Assembly: GCA_027729805.1 (NCBI GenBank)
Contig: JAQCEO010000005.1
Location: 1 to 57,540, forward strand
Origin: Actinomycetota bacterium
Lineage (GTDB): Bacteria; Actinomycetota; Actinomycetes; S36-B12
Length of the DNA: 57,540 nucleotides
Direction of reading: 5' to 3'
Part shown: in pieces, positions 10,364 to 20,986 of the stretch
Layout: each line of letters starts with the position of its first letter
Position numbering within the stretch: position 1 is the stretch's first letter
The notes under the pieces: model-generated
What the model saw: only the letters and a program-made list of their open reading frames with translations
What the model was told of the DNA's origin: nothing
Database searches by the model: none
Translations under genes and position numbers: made by a program

Positions 10364-12009
10364 TACTTCTTCTTCGGGGCCGGCTTGCGCACCTGGACGG
10401 ACTCCTTCTCGACATCGCCTTCAGCCAAGGCCTCGATGTGGGCTTCAGGTATGACAGAACTCCCGTCAGAAGTAGCAAAGCCTTTTTTGAAGTCGACTAC
10501 GGCAGCCACGAGTTGCTCTTCGGTCTCCTCGCTAAGTTTTAAAGTGTCTTTGATGTTGGCGAAGATTCCGGCTCGCGAAACCTGCAGGTGCTCAATGAAC
10601 TCTGATTCGAAGCGGGCGACATCGGCTACCGGGACGGAATCCAGGTGTCCTCTTGTTCCCAACCAGATGGCCACAACCTGATCTTGAACGGCCATGGGGC
10701 TGAACTGTTGCTGCTTTAAGAGTTCCACCAGTCGACCACCGCGTTCAAGCTGTGCCTTGGAAACCGCGTCAAGATCGGAGGCAAATGCCGCGAAGGCCTC
10801 CAGCTCTCGGTACTGGGACAGGTCGAGCCGCAGCGAGCCGGCTACTTCCTTCATCGCCTTAATTTGCGCTGCACCGCCCACGCGGGACACTGAGACGCCC
10901 ACATTTATAGCTGGCCGGACACCTTGGTTGAAGAGATCGGTCTCCAAGAAACACTGTCCGTCGGTGATCGAGATGACGTTGGTAGGAATATAGGCTGAGA
11001 TATCGTTGGCCTTGGTTTCGATAATCGGCAGACCGGTCATCGACCCGGCACCGAGTTCATCAGAGAGTTTCGCGCAACGCTCTAGCAAACGAGAATGCAG
11101 GTAGAACACATCACCGGGGTAGGCCTCACGACCTGGCGGCCGGCGCAGCAGCAACGAGATCGCCCGGTATGCCTCAGCATGCTTGGTTAGATCGTCGAAG
11201 ACGATTAGCACATGCTTGCCCGCATACATCCAGTGCTGACCTAGGGCCGAACCCGTGTAAGGGGCCAGGTATTTGAAACCGGCCGGATCAGATGCGGGAG
11301 AAGCAACGATTGTGGTGTACTCCATTGCGCCGCCCTCTTCCAACGCCCGGCGCACACTTGCGATGGTCGTGCCCTTCTGGCCGATTGCGACATAAACACA
11401 GCGCACCTGCTTCGAAGGATCCCCGGTCTCCCAGTTCGCGCGCTGATTAAGAATCGTGTCGACACAGACAGCGGTCTTGCCCGTCTTACGGTCGCCAATG
11501 ATGAGCTGGCGCTGACCTCGCCCAATTGGTGTCATGGCATCGATGGCCTTGATGCCCGTCTGGAGTGGCTCGTGTACACCTTGGCGCTGGACCACCGAGG
11601 GTGCCTGCAACTCGAGGGGGCGTCGGGTTTCCGGCACGATCTCCCCGCGCCCGTCGATCGGCTCACCCAATGGGTTGACTACCCGCCCAAGGAACCCATC
11701 GCCCACCGGAACCGATAGCACCTCTTTGGTCCCCTTGACGGCCTGACCCTCCTCGATCTTGGAGAAGTCTCCGAGGATCACCGCGCCGATGAGGTGCTCA
11801 TCGAGGTTAAGTGCCATCCCCATCACGCCACCGGAGAACTCCAGCAACTCTTGGGCCATGACCGACGGCAATCCTTCAACGTGGGCAATACCGTCGCCGG
11901 CATCGATCACGCTCCCGACTTCCTCACGACCCGTGCCGACCTCAAGACTCGATACATAATTCTCGATCGCGCCCTGAATATCTTGAGCGGAGATTGTCAA
12001 CTCTGGCAT
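10363..12009 (-). CDS. atpA: F1Fo ATP synthase alpha subunit with long basic C-terminal tail
   Basis: This 548-residue subunit forms the non-catalytic nucleotide sites. It has [14 protein letters not shown] (Walker A) and [16 protein letters not shown] place the start at the ATG at 12009 ([11 protein letters not shown]) because AGGAAG lies nine bases upstream; a frame extension to 12054 adds a non-conserved basic stretch. The C-terminus extends past the usual end with [19 protein letters not shown] and a terminal PAPKKK. A very similar tail exists on mycobacterial alpha, where it suppresses ATP hydrolysis. The gene lies 47 bases after atpFH and overlaps atpG by one base. Confidence 0.97.
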   Translation of the reverse strand: MPELTISAQDIQGAIENYVSSLEVGTGREEVGSVIDAGDGIAHVEGLPSVMAQELLEFSGGVMGMALNLDEHLIGAVILGDFSKIEEGQAVKGTKEVLSVPVGDGFLGRVVNPLGEPIDGRGEIVPETRRPLELQAPSVVQRQGVHEPLQTGIKAIDAMTPIGRGQRQLIIGDRKTGKTAVCVDTILNQRANWETGDPSKQVRCVYVAIGQKGTTIASVRRALEEGGAMEYTTIVASPASDPAGFKYLAPYTGSALGQHWMYAGKHVLIVFDDLTKHAEAYRAISLLLRRPPGREAYPGDVFYLHSRLLERCAKLSDELGAGSMTGLPIIETKANDISAYIPTNVISITDGQCFLETDLFNQGVRPAINVGVSVSRVGGAAQIKAMKEVAGSLRLDLSQYRELEAFAAFASDLDAVSKAQLERGGRLVELLKQQQFSPMAVQDQVVAIWLGTRGHLDSVPVADVARFESEFIEHLQVSRAGIFANIKDTLKLSEETEEQLVAAVVDFKKGFATSDGSSVIPEAHIEALAEGDVEKESVQVRKPAPKKK

Positions 12010-12056
12010 GTTCTTCGTCTTCCTATTCGTCCTAGTAGTTGTCTTGACCGGCACCG

Positions 12057-13391
12057 CTAGTTGGGCAGTTTCATCGCGGCTGCGGCCAGCCGAGACGAAA
12101 GCGTTCCCTCAATGACCTCGTCCCCGACTGTCACAGATAGGCCGCCCAGCAGCCTAGGGCCGACGATGAGGTTCACGGACACGGGGTGGTGATAGATGCG
12201 GGCTAAAATCTCGGTTAGGCGCTGAAGCTGCGCATCACTTAGTTCGGCCGCTGCGCTCACCTCGGCGACGATCTCACCCCGGCGGCCGACCGCAAGCCGA
12301 GCCAAGTTCTGGACGGCTTCATCGACACGTTCACCATGCAGTAGTTCGACCGTCTGGGCAAGGAGCGCCAAAGTCGTGGGATTGGCACTGCTTTTGGCAT
12401 TCAAAACAGAGCGCAGAAGGTCGACCCGGCCGGATGCTGGTTCGCGGTAATCGCTCAGCAAGGAAGTAAGTTGCGGTTGCTCTTCTAGCATGCGGCCGAA
12501 CCGGAAGAGTTGCTCCGCCACCTCGTCGGTCTGCTGCTCACGTTCGGCCCGCTCCAGCAAACTCAGTCGGGCAACGTACTCTACGCAGTTAACGAAATCA
12601 GTTGTTGTTGACCAGCGGGCCGCCACCGCATTACCTAGGATCTCAAGGGTGCCGGGGCTCACTTTGCTAGCGAGTAACTGCTCCAGCAACGCCTTCTTGG
12701 CATCGGCGCTGCCACCGGTCTCAGTGAGATAGCGAGCCAAAGTCGGCTCGCGCAGCAACAAGGTATACACGGCGGCTAGCTCATCAGACAATTGCGAGAG
12801 CTCGGCAACGGAAAACTGTGCCCCTAGCGCATCGAAGTGCGTCACCACAGCTGCTTGCGCGTCGCGACTGGCGGGACGAAGGTCGGTTGACCTAGCCTGC
12901 GGTGCCGGGCGCGCCGCCGCCATCGACTCGAGCTCGTCGAGGAACCTGTCAACCGTGGCAGATTGTCCGAGTGGGTCGGCTGCGTACTCCGTGACGATTT
13001 CTGCTGCCCGGCTCAAAGCCTGCGCGCCGAGCTCACCGCGCAGCTCGCGAATTAGCTGCGTCCGCAGCAGTAGAAGCTGCTGGTCACCTTGCACCTTAAT
13101 GCGCTCGGCCTCGACGCCACCTTGGATGCGCATTTGCTCACCAATGCGCACCGAATCAACGGCGGCCTCGTCGATGATATGACTAGCTTCTAAGCGTCCC
13201 TCCTCGAGTCGCTGTGCGCGAAAGAGGTCGGCATCGACAACCCGCTGTGCGGCCTTGGCGCTCTCTTCGAGCTCAGCACCCACCGCGGCCCGACGTTCGA
13301 CCATCAACTTGCGCACCGGCGGAACTACGTACTTCATTATGATCAACACAATCACAGCGAAACCGATTAGTTGCCCGATGAACGTGGCCAT
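12057..13391 (-). CDS. atpH: fused ATP synthase b-delta subunit
   Basis: This 444-residue chain joins a second b-type subunit to the delta subunit. Residues 1-22 are a membrane helix ([21 protein letters not shown]), and residues 30-150 form a charged coiled-coil peripheral stalk. From about residue 180 the OSCP/delta fold follows: [10 protein letters not shown], then [12 protein letters not shown] and the late [15 protein letters not shown] with [10 protein letters not shown]. The fusion matches mycobacterial AtpH (Rv1307, about 446 residues). The ordinary b subunit, atpF, precedes it by only six bases. The stator here is thus one b and one b-delta chain. Most actinobacteria outside the mycobacterial group encode a separate short delta, to my knowledge. 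Confidence 0.95.
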   Translation of the reverse strand: MATFIGQLIGFAVIVLIIMKYVVPPVRKLMVERRAAVGAELEESAKAAQRVVDADLFRAQRLEEGRLEASHIIDEAAVDSVRIGEQMRIQGGVEAERIKVQGDQQLLLLRTQLIRELRGELGAQALSRAAEIVTEYAADPLGQSATVDRFLDELESMAAARPAPQARSTDLRPASRDAQAAVVTHFDALGAQFSVAELSQLSDELAAVYTLLLREPTLARYLTETGGSADAKKALLEQLLASKVSPGTLEILGNAVAARWSTTTDFVNCVEYVARLSLLERAEREQQTDEVAEQLFRFGRMLEEQPQLTSLLSDYREPASGRVDLLRSVLNAKSSANPTTLALLAQTVELLHGERVDEAVQNLARLAVGRRGEIVAEVSAAAELSDAQLQRLTEILARIYHHPVSVNLIVGPRLLGGLSVTVGDEVIEGTLSSRLAAAAMKLPN

Positions 13392-13397
13392 CAGCGC

Positions 13398-13925
13398 CTA
13401 CTTTCTACGTTCAACGGTCGCTGCCGATGCGGTGTCCGCGTCCAACCCGAGGATCCGGTTAGCCAGTGCCATCGACAAGTTATCCAGTGAGGCGTCAAGA
13501 CTTGGAGCGAGGGACTCGCCTTGAACTTTTAGATCCTCACTCGCCTCCCGCAACTTGTCCGAGACTTCGCCGGTCGCCTCCGCGCGCAGATCGTCGGCAA
13601 CTGCACGCCCCTGCGACCTAGCTTGGTCTCGAAGGCCACCTGCTTGGGATCGGGCCGACAAAAGTTCCTGCTTGAACCCAGCCTCGGCGGCGGCATCTTC
13701 CTCCGCGGCCCGCCGGTTGTCCAAGGCGGTCTGCGCCACCAAGCGGTCGCGCTCCTCCAGAACTTTCTGGACTGGCGCCACCACGAACTTGGCTATCACA
13801 CCGAAGACAATCAGAAAAATAGCCAAGACGAAGAAGAAGGTACCGTTGGGGATCAAGAAGTTGCTGCTACCAGCTTCCGCCTCGCTCGCTACAACGATCA
13901 CACCAGAAACCACTGCTGCAGCCAT
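13398..13925 (-). CDS. atpF: F1Fo ATP synthase b subunit
   Basis: This 175-residue subunit has an N-terminal periplasmic tip and a membrane helix (about residues 25-47, NGTFFFVLAIFLIVFGVIAKF). It continues as a long charged helix with VAPVQKVLEERDRLVAQ. It is the first of two b-type chains; the other is fused to delta in the next gene. It starts six bases after the atpE stop. Confidence 0.93.
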   Translation of the reverse strand: MAAAVVSGVIVVASEAEAGSSNFLIPNGTFFFVLAIFLIVFGVIAKFVVAPVQKVLEERDRLVAQTALDNRRAAEEDAAAEAGFKQELLSARSQAGGLRDQARSQGRAVADDLRAEATGEVSDKLREASEDLKVQGESLAPSLDASLDNLSMALANRILGLDADTASAATVERRK

Positions 13926-13931
13926 TGCGAC

Positions 13932-14261
<330 letters not shown>

Positions 14262-15023
14262 CTAATGATGCGCATCTTGTGTCTCCGTGGCCTGGCTGAA
14301 ATACAGAATAGTTAGCAGCGCGAAGATGAATGCTTGAATCAGTCCCACGAAGAGATCGAACGTTTTCCATAGTGCGTTGGGAGCCCACATGATGTAGGTG
14401 GGGAGCAAGGCGATCAGACCCACCATGATGACACCGGCGAATATATTGCCGAATAGTCGCAGCGACAACGAGATAGGTTTAGCAATCTCCTCAACGAGGT
14501 TGATCGGCGCCAGAAATGCAACATGGCCTTTGGCGACCTTTATCGGGTAGCCAATGATGCCGCTACGCCGAAAACCCGCCGTGTGGTAGCAAATGAAAAC
14601 TAAAAGTGCGAGCGCCAGTACAAAGTTGATATCGGATGCCGGAGGTTTTAGTAACTCCAGCGTAGCTCCATCAGCCGACGTGTACTGCACTGGCAGCACC
14701 GATATCCAATTCGCTACCAGGATGAACACGAATAGGCTTACCACGAGGGGCAGCACGAATGGTGCAAGTGACAGACCCATTGATGACTGGACCTGCCCTC
14801 GCATTTGAACGGTTACGGCTTCCCAGAACAACTGCACACCACTAGGCACACCGGTAGAGGTGACCTTGGCGCGCAGAATGAAGGCTAGGACTAGGGTGAC
14901 GGCCGCTGCTAATGCGGTCGCGTAGATCGTGTCTGTGTTCACGGTCATTCCCAGCCACGTGGCCGTAGTGTGGTGACCAACCTCAATCGAACTCACGGGC
15001 AACGTCGCGTTCACCATCCCCAC
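14262..15023 (-). CDS. atpB: F1Fo ATP synthase a subunit
   Basis: This 253-residue membrane stator protein forms the proton half-channels. The essential Arg is in [15 protein letters not shown]. There are five to six hydrophobic helices, and the last block [21 protein letters not shown] is typical. The frame opens at a GTG at 15023 directly at the atpI stop; the ATG two codons later is an equally good start. A gap of 78 bases follows before atpE. Confidence 0.95.
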   Translation of the reverse strand: MGMVNATLPVSSIEVGHHTTATWLGMTVNTDTIYATALAAAVTLVLAFILRAKVTSTGVPSGVQLFWEAVTVQMRGQVQSSMGLSLAPFVLPLVVSLFVFILVANWISVLPVQYTSADGATLELLKPPASDINFVLALALLVFICYHTAGFRRSGIIGYPIKVAKGHVAFLAPINLVEEIAKPISLSLRLFGNIFAGVIMVGLIALLPTYIMWAPNALWKTFDLFVGLIQAFIFALLTILYFSQATETQDAHH

Positions 15024-15511
15024 TACGTCCTAGCCTCAGGCTCTGCGCTCACGGACTGGCTCGCCACTTCGGTTGGGTCCGGCGTTAGGGCGTCGTCCGG
15101 ATCACCTTTGCGAATCTTTCGCCAGACCGGGATGACGGTGCTCAGCACCAAGACCACCTGAAACAGCGCTATTCCAAATAGCACACCGAACCCAAAGGGT
15201 CGAAATACGAAAGCAAGGACGAGCGCGATAATCGTGATCACCAGGAGTCGAGTCGCTGAGTTCAGCGCCATCCCGCGCTTGAGTGGGTGATCCTTCGCGG
15301 TGATCGTGGCCACCGACCAACTCACCACCTGCGCATTGAGCAGGCCCAAAGCCATGCCGATGGCAAAGAAAACGCCAAACATGACCGCGCCAGCCAGCGC
15401 CGCCAGCACGATCGCCACACCACCAATTGCGATGCAGAATATGGCGAGCCGTGCCGGTTTAAAAATCACGGACGGTAGTACAAAAGGCGTCTCATCACCT
15501 GGCGCCGACAA
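15023..15511 (-). CDS. atpI: AtpI-like membrane protein at the head of the atp operon
   Basis: This 162-residue protein has about four hydrophobic helices (residues 20-65 and 85-130), with [17 protein letters not shown] in the first pair. It ends with an acidic tail ([16 protein letters not shown]). Position and topology fit AtpI, a loosely conserved assembly or ion-handling factor for the c ring. The start is most likely the TTG at 15511, because GGAGG lies four bases upstream. Sequence similarity to other AtpI proteins is low, so the symbol rests partly on context. Confidence 0.75.
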   Translation of the reverse strand: MSAPGDETPFVLPSVIFKPARLAIFCIAIGGVAIVLAALAGAVMFGVFFAIGMALGLLNAQVVSWSVATITAKDHPLKRGMALNSATRLLVITIIALVLAFVFRPFGFGVLFGIALFQVVLVLSTVIPVWRKIRKGDPDDALTPDPTEVASQSVSAEPEART

Positions 15512-15618
15512 TGATCCTCCTGCAATTGTGGCAGTCCGAACTAACTCCTTGCTGACCGCGGACGAAAAGGTATCACGGGTTCTGTGGTTTAACTTGGCGG
15601 GGTGGCCTACCTCGGCGG

Positions 15619-16740
15619 CTAGCCGCGGGTGCCGCTGCGCAGGTACCGGACCTGTGCCACCGGAGCCTTAGGCGGGCGGCGTACCACGAAGATCAATAGG
15701 CAAAGGCCAACCACGAATCCACCAACCGCATACGGCAGCGGCAAGAAGGCCATGGCCACCGCGGCACCGGCAACTAGCGCGGTCCAGGAATACATGATCA
15801 AGACCGCACGGGTCTGGGAGTGGCCCATCTCCAGTAGCCGATGATGCAGGTGCTCCTTGTCGGGTGCGAAGGGGTTACGTCCCGCGCGGGTTCGGCGCAC
15901 CACCGCCAACAGCAGATCAACGAGGGGCACCGCTAGCACCGCGATGGGCAGCAAGATGGGCAGCAAGGTGGGGATGATGGTCGGGCCCGCAAGTGAGCTT
16001 GGATCGACCTGTCCGGACAAGGTGATCGTGCTGGCTGCCAGCAATAAGCCCAGCATCATTGAGCCGGTATCGCCCATGAAGATGCGCGCCCGAAAAACAT
16101 TGTGGGGCAAGAATCCAATGCACATACCGACAAGAAGTACCGATACCAAGGTGGCCAAAGTCGCCCGCTCGACCCCGAGTTCCACCGAGAGCAGGTAGGA
16201 ATAGGCAAAGAATGCTCCAGCAGCCACCGCCACAATGCCAGCAGCTAGTCCGTCTAGTCCATCGATGAAGTTAATGGCGTTAATACTTACCAAGACGATC
16301 AGGACCGTAAAGAGCACACTAGTTAGGGGATCCAGGACGAAAGTGCCGCCGATCGGCAGCCAAATGACCGCAATACCTTGAAATGCCATCACCCCTGCGG
16401 CCAACACCTGTCCGGCCAATTTGATTGGTGCGTCCAGCCCCCATTGATCATCGACTATGCCCAGTAAAACAATGATCGCTACCCCTGAGAGCAGAGCCAG
16501 TGGCGCACTGCCGGTTTCAAAAACCGAACCCATCATGGGCAACTTGCTCGCGAGTAGGAGGCCGGTCAATAGGCCCAGCATCATCGCGATGCCACCTAGA
16601 CGCGGGGTGGACTCAGCGTGCACATCCCGATCTCGCACCTCCGCGATAAAACCGAAGCGGATCGCGAACCGCTCAACAAGTGGAGTGGCCAAATAGGTGA
16701 CCGCGGCCGCGGCGAGTAAGCACAGCAGGTATTCGCGCAC
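15619..16740 (-). CDS. wecA: undecaprenyl-phosphate GlcNAc-1-phosphate transferase (WecA/Rfe family)
   Basis: This 373-residue polytopic enzyme transfers a GlcNAc-1-phosphate to a polyprenyl phosphate, the first step of a cell-wall polysaccharide. In mycobacteria this starts the arabinogalactan linker. Family motifs include TPRLGGIAM near residue 46 and GIVDDQWGLD near 96. Others are NAINFIDGLDGLAAG near 155, IFMGDTGSMMLG near 220 and the cytoplasmic DKEHLHHRLLEMGHS near 295. It has about ten hydrophobic helices. A strong AAGGAGG lies just upstream of the GTG start. In M. tuberculosis rfe also sits just before the atp operon. Confidence 0.92.
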   Translation of the reverse strand: MREYLLCLLAAAAVTYLATPLVERFAIRFGFIAEVRDRDVHAESTPRLGGIAMMLGLLTGLLLASKLPMMGSVFETGSAPLALLSGVAIIVLLGIVDDQWGLDAPIKLAGQVLAAGVMAFQGIAVIWLPIGGTFVLDPLTSVLFTVLIVLVSINAINFIDGLDGLAAGIVAVAAGAFFAYSYLLSVELGVERATLATLVSVLLVGMCIGFLPHNVFRARIFMGDTGSMMLGLLLAASTITLSGQVDPSSLAGPTIIPTLLPILLPIAVLAVPLVDLLLAVVRRTRAGRNPFAPDKEHLHHRLLEMGHSQTRAVLIMYSWTALVAGAAVAMAFLPLPYAVGGFVVGLCLLIFVVRRPPKAPVAQVRYLRSGTRG

Positions 16741-16770
16741 CGCCCCTCCTTTCGGTCAACCCTCTTTCGG

Positions 16771-18033
16771 TCAAACCCCCGGGTAGGCCGGGTACCTTGT
16801 CACTAAATCAAGGACGTCGGCTGCAACTTCCGTGGCGGAATTGGGTTCGCGCATCGCGCGACCGATCAAAGTGGCAATCTCTTTCATATTGCTCACATCC
16901 ATCCCCTGCGTAGTGACCGCAGGGGTTCCAACTCGAATACCCGAGCCAACCGATGGCTGCTGCGGATCGTATGGGATTGAGTTCTTGTTCAGGGTGATAC
17001 GAGCCGCATCGCAGCGGACTTCAGCTTCGGCGCCGGTTACGCCAAGGGCTTGTAGGTCAATGAGGGCTAAATGGGTATCGGTGCCACCACTTACCGGGCG
17101 CATACCCTCACCCGCTAGGCCTTCACAAAGGGCTTGGGCGTTAATGATGACCTGCTTGGCGTACTGCTGGTACGCGGGAGTGGCCGCCTCTCTTAGGCTG
17201 ACGGCTTTGGCCGCCACCGCGTGCATCAACGGGCCCCCTTGCATCATCGGGAAGACCGCCCTGTCAATAGCCGCAGCATGCTCGGCTTTGCACAACATCA
17301 TGCCGCCACGCGGACCGCGCAACACCTTGTGGGTGGTGAAGGTGACCACGTCAGCGAAGGGCACCGGGCTGGGGATGGCCTTACCAGCGACTAACCCGAT
17401 GAAATGGGCAGCGTCAACCAGCAAAATGGCCCCAACTTCATCGGCGATAGCGCGAAAAGCGGCGAAATCTATTAGGCGCGAATAGGCCGTAGCTCCACAG
17501 ATGATCATCTTGGGCCGGTGCTCAACGGCGAGTGAACGCACCTCGTCATAGTCAATTAGCTCGGTGTCCTTGCGCACTCCATACGAAATGATGTTGAACC
17601 ACTTACCCGAAAAATTGACTTTGGAACCATGTGTCAAGTGACCACCGTGCGGTAAACTCATAGCCAGCACGGTTTCGCCTGGCATTACGAAAGCACCATA
17701 AGCCGCGATATTGGCACTGGCACCACTATGGGGTTGAAGGTTTGCGTGGTCGGCGCCAAATAGCTCCTTGGCCCGCGCGATCCCGATTTCCTCGGCCACA
17801 TCGACTTCGGCGCAGCCGCCGTAGTACCGGCGCCGCGGGTAACCCTCAGCGTACTTGTTGCTGAGAGTGGACCCGAGGGCCGCAAGCACGGCTGGTGAGG
17901 TGAAGTTCTCACTCGCGATTAGTTGCAGGCCGCTGCGCAAGCGTTCGAGCTCGGCTAGGACCACCCCAGCGATTTGTGGATCCTCGGCGGCTAGTGCGTC
18001 GAAATCCGGACCCCAAAATGGCGTGTTAGTCAT
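16771..18033 (-). CDS. glyA: serine hydroxymethyltransferase
   Basis: GlyA interconverts serine and glycine with tetrahydrofolate, supplying one-carbon units. The PLP lysine is in the block TTHKVLRGPRGG. Other marks are SENFTSPAVL near residue 40, KYAEGYPRRRYYGG near 58 and HGGHLTHGSKVNFSGK near 130. I start it at the ATG 18033 (MTNTPFWGPDF), four bases after AGGGAG; a frame extension to 18081 adds an unconserved segment running into tsaC. It is inserted between wecA and tsaC, which are neighbours in M. tuberculosis. Confidence 0.95.
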   Translation of the reverse strand: MTNTPFWGPDFDALAAEDPQIAGVVLAELERLRSGLQLIASENFTSPAVLAALGSTLSNKYAEGYPRRRYYGGCAEVDVAEEIGIARAKELFGADHANLQPHSGASANIAAYGAFVMPGETVLAMSLPHGGHLTHGSKVNFSGKWFNIISYGVRKDTELIDYDEVRSLAVEHRPKMIICGATAYSRLIDFAAFRAIADEVGAILLVDAAHFIGLVAGKAIPSPVPFADVVTFTTHKVLRGPRGGMMLCKAEHAAAIDRAVFPMMQGGPLMHAVAAKAVSLREAATPAYQQYAKQVIINAQALCEGLAGEGMRPVSGGTDTHLALIDLQALGVTGAEAEVRCDAARITLNKNSIPYDPQQPSVGSGIRVGTPAVTTQGMDVSNMKEIATLIGRAMREPNSATEVAADVLDLVTRYPAYPGV

Positions 18034-18081
18034 CGAACTCCCTAAGTGTTGGTGGAACCACTGTACGCAATGCCGCCTCAA

Positions 18082-18786
18082 CTACCCCGGAAGCGTTTCC
18101 GCGGTCGCATCTACTAAATCCGGGCAAACCGCCCGAAGTTCGTTGATCGCGACCGCCCCCGCCCGCACTAGTTCTGGGGCCGGGCCCCGCAGGTCCACCA
18201 CTGTACTGCTCATACCGCCCGAGAACGTGCCGGGGTCCGCTGGCAGCACCCCTAGGTCACCCACGTCAAGGGCCAGAACAATGGCCTCCCCAAATTGCGC
18301 TACCGCATCGTCAACGGAGGTGGCGGGGGCGATACCGGCCACATTAGCGCCGGTAACGGCCAGCGGACCGGTTGCCCGCAGCAGCTCCAGTAGCAGGGGG
18401 TGTAGCGGCATCCGAGCCGCCAGCGGCGCCTCCCGCGGCATTTCCCAGGCCAAGGTCGGTTGGGGTTCAAAGAGCAGCGTCAACAATCCAGGCCAGAAGT
18501 TCCCCATGAGGGCTCGGGCCGCAGGCAACCCCACGTGCACCGCCAGCCCGCTCATGGTCGCCATTCCCGGCACCATGATCGGCACCGGCACCTGATTGGA
18601 CTGGCCTTTGGCCTTACGTAAAGTTGCCACCCCGCGGTTGCTAAATGGGTCCGTCGCCAAGGCATAAACGCTCTCGGTCGGGACCAAGATCAAGTCACCG
18701 CGTCGCGCCGCTGAAGTGGCCGCGCTCAGTGCGCGCGCCCGATCGGGGTGATCGCCGCTCGTTCCGCAGGCCAGCCGCAGCATCAA
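18082..18786 (-). CDS. tsaC: L-threonylcarbamoyladenylate synthase (TsaC/Sua5 family)
   Basis: This 234-residue YrdC-domain enzyme makes threonylcarbamoyl-AMP from Thr, bicarbonate and ATP, the first step of the t6A37 tRNA modification. It shows RGDLILVPTESVYALATDP near residue 30 (N-terminal KxR/PTET-like region), FWPGLLTLLF near 100 and the nucleotide-binding TGANVAGIAPATS near 148. There is no C-terminal Sua5 domain, so it is the short form. It follows prmC by 11 bases, as in many bacteria where these translation genes cluster with prfA. Confidence 0.9.
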   Translation of the reverse strand: MMLRLACGTSGDHPDRARALSAATSAARRGDLILVPTESVYALATDPFSNRGVATLRKAKGQSNQVPVPIMVPGMATMSGLAVHVGLPAARALMGNFWPGLLTLLFEPQPTLAWEMPREAPLAARMPLHPLLLELLRATGPLAVTGANVAGIAPATSVDDAVAQFGEAIVLALDVGDLGVLPADPGTFSGGMSSTVVDLRGPAPELVRAGAVAINELRAVCPDLVDATAETLPG

Positions 18787-18797
18787 TAGCCCCTTTG

Positions 18798-19784
18798 TTA
18801 GTTAGTTCGACGCGCGATAGTAAACCGCGGTAATCCATTTAGGTCTTGGCGATCAACGACCGAATCCCACACCGCATGACCGACCGGTACATTGGCAACC
18901 AGCGCCAGTTCTTCGTCCGCCAGCATACTTCGGGTTAAGCCGGCAACCCCTCTAAGACCCGCATCGGCTCCTTGGACGTCGGCGTGCTCTATCACCACTA
19001 GCCCACCGGGCTTAAGTAATATTGCCGCGGTGCGCAGGACACCTCGCACTACGTCGAGGCCATCTGCGCCGGCAAAAAGTGCCACCTTGGGCTCATGATC
19101 GCGCACTTCAGGCTCCCGCGGCACCATTTGCGCCGGAATATAAGGCGGATTAGAAATGATCACGGCTACCTGGCCGACCAACCGCGCGAGCCCATGCCCA
19201 GCATCGGCAACAACAGTTGCGTCATCGTGCAGCACATCAACGCTAGAGCCAGCCGCGGTCAGCGCCCGCTCCTGCGCGGCCAGATTTCGCCGCGTCCAAC
19301 ACACCGCTTCGTCATCGACTTCGACGGCGTAAACCAAACAGCCATCTACCTCGATGCCGATCGAGAGTGCAATTGCCCCGCTTCCTGCACAAAGATCAAC
19401 CGCGATTCGCTCGGGCGCCGGTAGTGCACGTAATTCACGGATCCCGACTTCGACAACGAGTTCGGTTTCTGGGCGCGGGATGAAAACTCCTGGTCCAACT
19501 TGAAGTTCAATGTGACGAAATGCGGCAACGCCCAAAATGTGCTGCAACGGCACTCTAGAAATGCGCTTGGTCAATAGTTGCTCGACTCGCACTCGCTGTT
19601 CGGGAGTAACCAAATCCTGCAAGATCATTCGATTACGTCGCACTCCAAGTACGAATGCGACGATTTCAGCGGCGTCGATACTTGGCGACGGCACAGCGGC
19701 AGTACTTAGCCGCCGCTCCGCATCGAAGAGCACGTCACGCACCGTGACGCGGCCACCGGTGGTCTGGGCAACATCCCAGCTCAC
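18798..19784 (-). CDS. prmC: release factor glutamine methyltransferase
   Basis: PrmC (HemK) methylates the Gln of the GGQ motif of RF1 and RF2. The SAM motif [13 protein letters not shown] and the substrate-binding NPPYIPAQM are both present, the latter near residue 200. The N-terminal helical domain has [13 protein letters not shown], which is typical. At 328 residues it is slightly long, partly through an insertion around residues 175-190. It overlaps prfA by four bases (GTGA), so the enzyme and its substrate are co-translated. Confidence 0.94.
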   Translation of the reverse strand: MSWDVAQTTGGRVTVRDVLFDAERRLSTAAVPSPSIDAAEIVAFVLGVRRNRMILQDLVTPEQRVRVEQLLTKRISRVPLQHILGVAAFRHIELQVGPGVFIPRPETELVVEVGIRELRALPAPERIAVDLCAGSGAIALSIGIEVDGCLVYAVEVDDEAVCWTRRNLAAQERALTAAGSSVDVLHDDATVVADAGHGLARLVGQVAVIISNPPYIPAQMVPREPEVRDHEPKVALFAGADGLDVVRGVLRTAAILLKPGGLVVIEHADVQGADAGLRGVAGLTRSMLADEELALVANVPVGHAVWDSVVDRQDLNGLPRFTIARRTN

Positions 19785-20854
19785 GATGGGGTGTCACCCA
19801 ATCGCACCGCGTTATCAGCCTCCATGCAGGCGTTGATTACATCGTCAAGATCACCGTCAAGGATTTGGTCCAGGTTATGGGACTTGTACCCGACACGATG
19901 GTCTGCTAGTCGATTCTCGGGAAAGTTAAAAGTTCGAATGCGCTCACTACGGTCAACCGTGCGCACTTGGAGCTTGCGCGCATCCGAAGCATCCTGCGCC
20001 GCTTGCTCCTGAGCGGCCGCGAGCAGGCGCGCGCGCAGGATCCGCATCGCCTGTTCCCTGTTTTGCAACTGGCTCTTCTCGTTCTGGCACGAGACCACCA
20101 CTCCGGTTGGAATATGGGTAATCCGCACCGCGGAATCGGTCGTGTTGACACTTTGTCCGCCCGGGCCTGAGGATCTAAAAACGTCGATCCGTAGATCATT
20201 CGGATCCACCACGATGTCAACATCCTCGGCTTCCGGGAAAACCAGCACGCCAGCAGCAGAGGTATGGATGCGGCCTTGGGATTCTGTCACCGGCACTCGT
20301 TGCACGCGGTGGACCCCACCTTCGTATTTGAGGCGGGCGTAGGGGGCAGCACCAGGTTCCGGGTTACCACGTGCCTTGACCGCCAGCGCAACATCTTTAT
20401 ATCCGCCCAGATCGGACTCAACCGCATCGATAATTTGGGTGGTCCAACCACGACGTTCGGCATAGCGCATGTACATGCGCAGCAGATCAGCGGCAAAAAG
20501 TGCCGACTCTTCGCCGCCCTCCCCCGCTTTTACCTCCAAGATGACATCCTTGTCATCAAGCGGGTCTCTAGGTAACAACAATCGGGTCAGCCGCTCGGCC
20601 GCTGCCTTTTCGCGATCAACTAGATCGAGCAACTCATCGGCAAATGATTGATCCGCGTCAGCGAGTTCGGTAGCGGCAACTACATCATCGGCCAAGGTCA
20701 CCCATTCGCGGTAAGCGGTGATGATCGGGCGTAATTGCGCGTACCGGCGGCCGAATCTCCGCGCCACCGACTGGTCCGCGTGCACGGCGGGGTCGGCAAG
20801 CTTGAGCTCTAGGTCGCTGTACTCAGCACTGAGTTCAGCACATGACTCGAACAT
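19781..20854 (-). CDS. prfA: peptide chain release factor 1
   Basis: RF1 ends translation at UAA and UAG. The peptidyl-tRNA hydrolysis motif is in [20 protein letters not shown] near residue 227. The N-terminal helical domain and the segment [20 protein letters not shown] are as expected for the 357-residue family. It is separated from rpmE by a large hairpin (20901-20981). A GGAGG precedes the ATG. Confidence 0.96.
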   Translation of the reverse strand: MFESCAELSAEYSDLELKLADPAVHADQSVARRFGRRYAQLRPIITAYREWVTLADDVVAATELADADQSFADELLDLVDREKAAAERLTRLLLPRDPLDDKDVILEVKAGEGGEESALFAADLLRMYMRYAERRGWTTQIIDAVESDLGGYKDVALAVKARGNPEPGAAPYARLKYEGGVHRVQRVPVTESQGRIHTSAAGVLVFPEAEDVDIVVDPNDLRIDVFRSSGPGGQSVNTTDSAVRITHIPTGVVVSCQNEKSQLQNREQAMRILRARLLAAAQEQAAQDASDARKLQVRTVDRSERIRTFNFPENRLADHRVGYKSHNLDQILDGDLDDVINACMEADNAVRLGDTPS

Positions 20855-20900
20855 CGATCCTCCTTCCGCACTTCACCTACCTAGCCAAGCCAAAGAAGAT

Positions 20901-20981
20901 AAAACGATCCCGGGCGCCGGTCAGGGACCGACCGCATGACGGGGGAGACACGCGGTCGATCCCGGGCCGGCGCCCGGGATC
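20901..20981 (-). terminator. intrinsic terminator after rpmE with an alternative hairpin
   Basis: On the minus strand a 15-base arm (20981 to 20967, GATCCCGGGCGCCGG) pairs perfectly with 20920 to 20906, followed by GTTTTATC, a terminator layout. Between the arms is a 10-bp hairpin starting CGACCGCGTG. The first nine bases of the 5' arm can instead pair with CCCGGGATC at 20965-20957 across a six-base loop. That pairing excludes the terminator stem. Confidence 0.75.
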
Positions 20982-20986
20982 ACAAG

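Noticed and set aside
16746..16775. Direct repeat CTTTCGGTCAA twice between glyA and wecA
   Set aside because: It is short, lies in a 30-base gap and overlaps the ribosome-binding site of wecA. There is no further evidence for an operator.
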